Assembly (NCBI RefSeq): GCF_049276915.1
Contig: NZ_JBASXK010000011.1
Span: forward strand, 1 to 64,000
DNA from: Aestuariivita sp049276915
GTDB lineage: Bacteria > Pseudomonadota > Alphaproteobacteria > Rhodobacterales > Rhodobacteraceae
DNA: 64,000 bases
Reading direction: 5' to 3'
The notes beneath the pieces are model-generated. The model was given only the letters and a program-made list of their open reading frames with translations, was not told the origin of the DNA and ran no database searches. Below, one piece after another: positions 60,241-64,000 of this stretch. The translations under genes were made by a program, and so were the position numbers. Position 1 is the first letter of the stretch. The number at the start of each line of letters is the position of its first letter.

Positions 60241-61938
60241 ATGGCACTGGATCACAAGAAAACCGACCCGAAAGGCGTCTGGAAACAGGGCAAGGGCAAG
60301 GGCCGGGTTACGACCAAGGGCCGCCAGCTGGATGATCTGGCCTGGGATCAGCTGCGCGCGCTTCTGGGGGATCGCCCGCGCCGCGCGGATCTGCTGATCG
60401 AATATCTGCATCTGGTTCAGGATGAATACGGCCATCTGTCCGCCGCCCATCTGCGCGCCCTGGCCGAAGAGCTGCGCCTGTCCATGGCCGAAGTCTATGA
60501 GGTGGCGACGTTCTATGCCCATTTCGACGTGGTCAAGGAAGGCGAAACTCCGCCCCCCGCGCTGACCATCCGGGTGTGCGATTCCCTGTCCTGTGAACTG
60601 GCTGGCGCTCAGGCGCTCAAGGCCGCGCTGGAAGAGGGGCTGGATCCCGGCGAGGTGCGCGTGTTGCGCGCGCCCTGCATGGGGCGTTGTGACAGCGCGC
60701 CGACGCTGGAGCTGGGTCACAACCACATTGATTTCGCCACGCCGGAAAAGGTCAGGGCCGCGATCGCCGCGGGCGACACCCATCACAAGATGCCCGACTA
60801 TCAGACCTTCGAGCAATACCGCGGCGAAGGTGGCTATAGCCGCCTGAGAGAGCTGCGCGAGAACGGCGACTGGGAGGCCGAATGGGACCGCATTCTGGGG
60901 GCCGGTCTGCGCGGGCTTGGCGGGGCGGGTTTTCCGGCTGGCAAGAAACTGCGCTTTGTGCGCGCCGAACCGGGGCCGCGCTATCTGGCGGTGAACGGGG
61001 ACGAGGGCGAGCCGGGCACGTTCAAGGACCGCTTCCATCTGGAACGCACACCCCATCTGTTTCTTGAAGGCATGCTCTTTGCGGCATGGGCCGTCGAGGC
61101 GCAGACCTGCTTTATCTACATGCGCGACGAATACCCCGCGGTGCTGGAGATCTTGCGTCGTGAAATCAAGGCGCTGGAAGAAGCCGGTCTTGTGGAGGCA
61201 GGTTTTATCGACCTGCGGCGCGGAGCCGGGGCCTATATCTGCGGCGAAGAAAGCGCGATGATCGAATCCATCGAAGGCAAGCGCGGCCTGCCGCGTCACC
61301 GCCCGCCCTTCGTGGCCCAGGTCGGCATCTTCAACCGACCCACGCTGGTGCATAATGTCGAAACCCTGCACTGGATCGCCCGCATCCTGCGCGAAGGCCC
61401 CGAAATCCTGTCGTCAGTGGAACATAACGGGCGCATCGGCTTGCGCAGCTATTCGGTTTCGGGGCGCGTCAAGACCCCCGGCGTCTATGAACTGCCTGCC
61501 GGCTCGACCATCACCGAAATCATCGCCGCCGCCGGCGGGATGGCCCAGGGGCATGTGTTCAAAGCCTATCAGCCGGGTGGCCCGTCCTCGGGGCTGCTGC
61601 CTGCCTCGATGAATGACATCCCGCTGGATTTCGACACGCTCCAGCCCCATGGCACCTTCATCGGGTCTGCCGCCGTTGTGGTGCTGTCCGATCAGGACCG
61701 GGCACGGGATGCCGCGCTCAACATGCTGCGCTTTTTCGAGGACGAAAGCTGTGGTCAATGTACGCCCTGCCGGGTTGGCTGTGAAAAAGCGGTCAAGCTG
61801 ATGCAGGCCGACACATGGGATCAGCCGCTGCTGGAAGAGCTGTGTCAAGCCATGTCTGATGCCTCGATCTGCGGTCTGGGGCAGGCGGCACCGAACCCTA
61901 TCCGCCTGACAATGAAGCATTTTCCGAACGAACTGTGA
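60241..61938 (+). CDS. Fused NuoE-NuoF protein, formate dehydrogenase beta subunit type
   Basis: The 565-residue protein joins a NuoE-like thioredoxin-fold 2Fe-2S domain (RVCDSLSCELAG and APCMGRCDSAP, residues about 30-180) to a NuoF-like domain. The latter has the FMN/NADH motif GLRGLGGAGFPAGKK, GEESAMIESIEGKRG and the 4Fe-4S ligands ESCGQCTPCRVGC plus SICG. This fusion is typical of the beta subunit of NAD-dependent formate dehydrogenase. The catalytic alpha subunit normally follows, but here the next gene is ftsY. It may pair with a subunit elsewhere. Confidence 0.9.
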   Translation: MALDHKKTDPKGVWKQGKGKGRVTTKGRQLDDLAWDQLRALLGDRPRRADLLIEYLHLVQDEYGHLSAAHLRALAEELRLSMAEVYEVATFYAHFDVVKEGETPPPALTIRVCDSLSCELAGAQALKAALEEGLDPGEVRVLRAPCMGRCDSAPTLELGHNHIDFATPEKVRAAIAAGDTHHKMPDYQTFEQYRGEGGYSRLRELRENGDWEAEWDRILGAGLRGLGGAGFPAGKKLRFVRAEPGPRYLAVNGDEGEPGTFKDRFHLERTPHLFLEGMLFAAWAVEAQTCFIYMRDEYPAVLEILRREIKALEEAGLVEAGFIDLRRGAGAYICGEESAMIESIEGKRGLPRHRPPFVAQVGIFNRPTLVHNVETLHWIARILREGPEILSSVEHNGRIGLRSYSVSGRVKTPGVYELPAGSTITEIIAAAGGMAQGHVFKAYQPGGPSSGLLPASMNDIPLDFDTLQPHGTFIGSAAVVVLSDQDRARDAALNMLRFFEDESCGQCTPCRVGCEKAVKLMQADTWDQPLLEELCQAMSDASICGLGQAAPNPIRLTMKHFPNEL

Positions 61939-62072
61939 AGCGGCAGCCTGTGCCGCCCGACCGGGTTGCCGTTCGCGGTTTGCACGATATCCGCGGCGTT
62001 CAGACGCGATGGCGTCTTTTCACCGCTCTCTGCGCGTATTAGGTGAGAAGAACCTAACAGTGTCGGGGCAGC

Positions 62073-63428
62073 ATGGCGTTTTTCAAAAAGCTCAAGGACA
62101 AGCTCTTTCGTTCTTCTTCCAAGTTGGATGAGGGTCTGGAAGCGATTGTCGAAGATGGTGGTGTCGAGGAAGCGCTTGTCGAGGCGGCCGCACCCCCTGC
62201 GCCTGAACCCAAGCCCGTCCCCGAGCCCGAGCCGGAGCCCGCACCGGAGCCCAAGCCGGAGCCCGTCCCCGAGCCCGCACCAGAGATTGTGCCGGAGCCT
62301 GAGCCGGAGATCGTACCGGAGCCCGAGCCCGCGCCGATCCCCGAACCGGCACCGATCCCGGTCCCGCAACCCGAACCCATCCCCGCGCCGACACCGGTTG
62401 AAATCCCGACGCCTCAGCCCGAGCCGGAACCGGCCCCCGCGCCGATGGAAGAGCCGGTCTATATCGACCCCACTCCGGCCCCCGCACCTGTCGAGCTTCC
62501 GCCGGAAGCCCCGATGGAACTTGCGCCGCAGGTCACACCAAGCAAGGGTCTGCTGGGCCGCCTGTTCGGGCGCACCGAGGCCAAAACCGTCATCCGCCGC
62601 GAGCTGGATGACGATATGCTGGAACAGCTCGAAGAACTGCTGATCAGCGCGGATATGGGTGTGGACACAGCCCTGCGCGTCACCGCCAACATGGCCGAAG
62701 GCCGCATGGGCAAGCGCCTGTCGGTGCATGAGATCAAATCCCTGATGGCGCAGGAAATCGCGCGGATCATGGAGCCGGTGGCCAAACCTTTGCCGCTCTA
62801 TCCCAAGCGGCCCCAAGTGGTGCTGGTGGTGGGGGTGAACGGCTCGGGCAAGACCACGACCATCGGCAAGCTGGCCTCGCAGTTCAAGGCGGCCGGCAAA
62901 TCCGTGGTGATCGCGGCAGGCGACACGTTCCGCGCCGCCGCTGTCGAACAGCTTCAGGTCTGGGGCGAACGCGCCGGCGTGCCGGTTCTGACCGCACCCG
63001 AAGGCTCGGATCCGGCCTCTCTGGCCTTTGACGCCATGACACGCGCCGAAGCGGAGGGGGCGGATCTGTTGATGATCGACACCGCGGGCCGCCTGCAGAA
63101 CCGCCAGGACCTGATGGAGGAACTGGCCAAGATCGTCCGCGTCATTCGCAAGAAGGATCAGACCGCGCCCCATAACACGTTGCTGGTGCTGGATGCGACC
63201 ACGGGTCAGAACGCCCTCAGCCAGGTCAAGATCTTTCAGGAGGTGGCCGATGTCTCGGGCCTTGTGATGACCAAGCTGGACGGCACCGCCAAGGGCGGTG
63301 TGCTGGTGGCGCTGGCCGACAAGTTCGGCCTGCCCATCCACGCCATCGGTGTGGGCGAACAGATCGATGATCTTGCCCCCTTCGACCCCGAGGATTTCGC
63401 CGCGGCCCTCACCGGGCTTGAGCGCTAG
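62073..63428 (+). CDS. ftsY: Signal recognition particle receptor FtsY
   Basis: FtsY docks ribosome-SRP complexes at the membrane. The 451-residue protein has a short basic N-terminus (MAFFKKLKDKLF), a Pro/Glu-rich acidic A region (about residues 40-150) with many PEPEP-type repeats, and the NG GTPase domain: GVNGSGKTT, DTFRAAA, DTAGR and TKLDGTAKGG. The repeat region is GC-rich and internally repetitive (62190-62470). An upstream 134-base gap shows no gene. Confidence 0.97.
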   Translation: MAFFKKLKDKLFRSSSKLDEGLEAIVEDGGVEEALVEAAAPPAPEPKPVPEPEPEPAPEPKPEPVPEPAPEIVPEPEPEIVPEPEPAPIPEPAPIPVPQPEPIPAPTPVEIPTPQPEPEPAPAPMEEPVYIDPTPAPAPVELPPEAPMELAPQVTPSKGLLGRLFGRTEAKTVIRRELDDDMLEQLEELLISADMGVDTALRVTANMAEGRMGKRLSVHEIKSLMAQEIARIMEPVAKPLPLYPKRPQVVLVVGVNGSGKTTTIGKLASQFKAAGKSVVIAAGDTFRAAAVEQLQVWGERAGVPVLTAPEGSDPASLAFDAMTRAEAEGADLLMIDTAGRLQNRQDLMEELAKIVRVIRKKDQTAPHNTLLVLDATTGQNALSQVKIFQEVADVSGLVMTKLDGTAKGGVLVALADKFGLPIHAIGVGEQIDDLAPFDPEDFAAALTGLER

Positions 63429-63542
63429 GCACATCGAAATGGCACTCTGCATGCAAGACAGCCGCGGTCATCGACTGTCGCATCTCTGCGCGGGTTTGCG
63501 GGTGATCTGTGTGACAGGCCCGCTCAGCCCCGGACATCGGCT

Positions 63543-64000
63543 ATAAGCGCCTGGCTCATCTCTCTGGAAGGCACCGAAGCAGGCAAGAGCCTGGCTTTGG
63601 CACTCGCGCTTTTGGCCGCATTCCTGCATGCGGTCTTCGGCGCGCTTCAGAAGGGCCGGCATGATCCCTGGTTGTCGCGCGGAGCGATTGATGCCTCATA
63701 CGGGCTGATGGCGATGCCGCTGGCCCTGTTCGTGGTGCCCTGGCCCGAACCCTTCATGTGGCCGATCTTTGCAGGGGCTTTCGTGATCCATTCGATTTAC
63801 AAGCTGCTGCAGGCGCAGGCCTATTCCAGGGGCGACTATACGGTGGTCTATCCCGTGGTGCGCGGCACCGGGCCCCTGGTGACCGTCCTTGGTGCCTATC
63901 TGATCTTCGGCGAGACCTTCACGGCCACGCAATGGTTGGGCATGGCGGTATTGCTGTCGGGGATTTTCGGGCTGGCGGTCTACAACCTGCTTTACCTGGT
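63543..64000 (+). CDS. EamA/DMT-family transporter, 3' end outside window, start unclear
   Basis: The frame encodes a membrane protein (WLISLEGTEAG, LALLAAFLHAVFGALQKGRH, then YTVVYPVVRGTGPLVTV) of the EamA family. Relatives remembered from roseobacters open with M-S-x-WLISLEG. Here the corresponding codon at 63543 is ATA, and no ATG, GTG or TTG lies in frame between the ftsY stop and this point. A TTG at 63597 would remove the first helix start. The gene may use a rare ATA start, a CTG upstream, or be damaged. Confidence 0.7.
   Translation, partial: MSAWLISLEGTEAGKSLALALALLAAFLHAVFGALQKGRHDPWLSRGAIDASYGLMAMPLALFVVPWPEPFMWPIFAGAFVIHSIYKLLQAQAYSRGDYTVVYPVVRGTGPLVTVLGAYLIFGETFTATQWLGMAVLLSGIFGLAVYNLLYL

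Noticed and set aside
62054..62380. Glycine/serine-rich minus-strand frame that looks like a repetitive secreted protein
   Set aside because: It is the complement of the Pro/Glu repeat of ftsY.
1..64000. CRISPR arrays, tRNA or rRNA genes, prophage
   Set aside because: No regularly spaced direct repeats, no T-loop signatures and no phage structural genes were seen on reading the sequence.

Overview
The window looks like a chromosomal segment of an alphaproteobacterium of the family Rhodobacteraceae, most likely the Roseobacter group. The signs are high GC, tight ATGA/TAATG gene overlaps, a phaZ/phaC/phaP/phaR polyester locus with CTGC-N3-GCAG PhaR-type boxes, an alphaproteobacterial GTTC-N7-GTTC LexA box, secG-pyrG and hflK-hflC-DUF2065-degP gene orders, and several small families (DUF2842, DUF6151, DUF6524) typical of this group. 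No rRNA, tRNA, CRISPR array or prophage was seen. Family names come from recognised motifs and remembered homologues; no database search was run.

Layout. 1-443: the end of an IS630-type insertion sequence that has cut off the 3' part of a lipoprotein gene. 551-3641: thyX behind a pair of NrdR-like boxes, two small secreted proteins, a cold-shock protein, an ArsC/Spx-like protein and a small membrane protein. 3723-6298 (minus): an MNIO/bufferin-type RiPP operon with a DUF2282 precursor peptide, a DUF692 iron oxidase, a DUF2063 partner and a DoxX membrane protein that is frameshifted in a run of six C. 6522-13562: thrS, a MAPEG protein coupled to an ArsR-SRPBCC fusion, a creatininase-family hydrolase overlapping an alpha/beta hydrolase, an M15-like protein, a hydrolase-fold protein lacking its nucleophile and histidine, and a DUF6151 protein. 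13559-18195: the polyhydroxyalkanoate locus phaZ (minus), phaC, phaP and phaR.

18192-30533 is almost entirely on the minus strand. It holds two aminotransferases, a gamma-glutamylation-type amine degradation set (two glutamine synthetase-like ligases, an amidotransferase and a PuuB-like oxidase), a four-gene polar amino acid/amine ABC importer, a PhnD-like protein and two TerB proteins. The layout suggests import of an amine, gamma-glutamylation, oxidation and hydrolysis.

30633-51896 is mostly housekeeping: pyrG and secG, a cobalt-type nitrile hydratase operon (nthA, nthB, accessory protein), purA, a 708-residue acidic protein, thiN, two EamA transporters, sdaA with a glutathione transferase, rpiA, gor, and hflK-hflC-DUF2065-degP. 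52320-64000 contains a solitary C-terminal OB-fold of the error-prone polymerase DnaE2 with a LexA box at its start, a 2Fe-2S ferredoxin, an old-yellow-enzyme oxidoreductase with purD, xseA, an AlkB-type hydroxylase, a fused NuoE-NuoF formate dehydrogenase beta subunit without its alpha subunit nearby, ftsY with a long Pro/Glu repeat, and a transporter gene running off the end.

A dispersed element, made of a GC-rich hairpin next to a conserved tail, occurs four times in intergenic gaps. Several perfect dyads (near 5951, 23852, 28780) look like operators or mRNA-processing hairpins.
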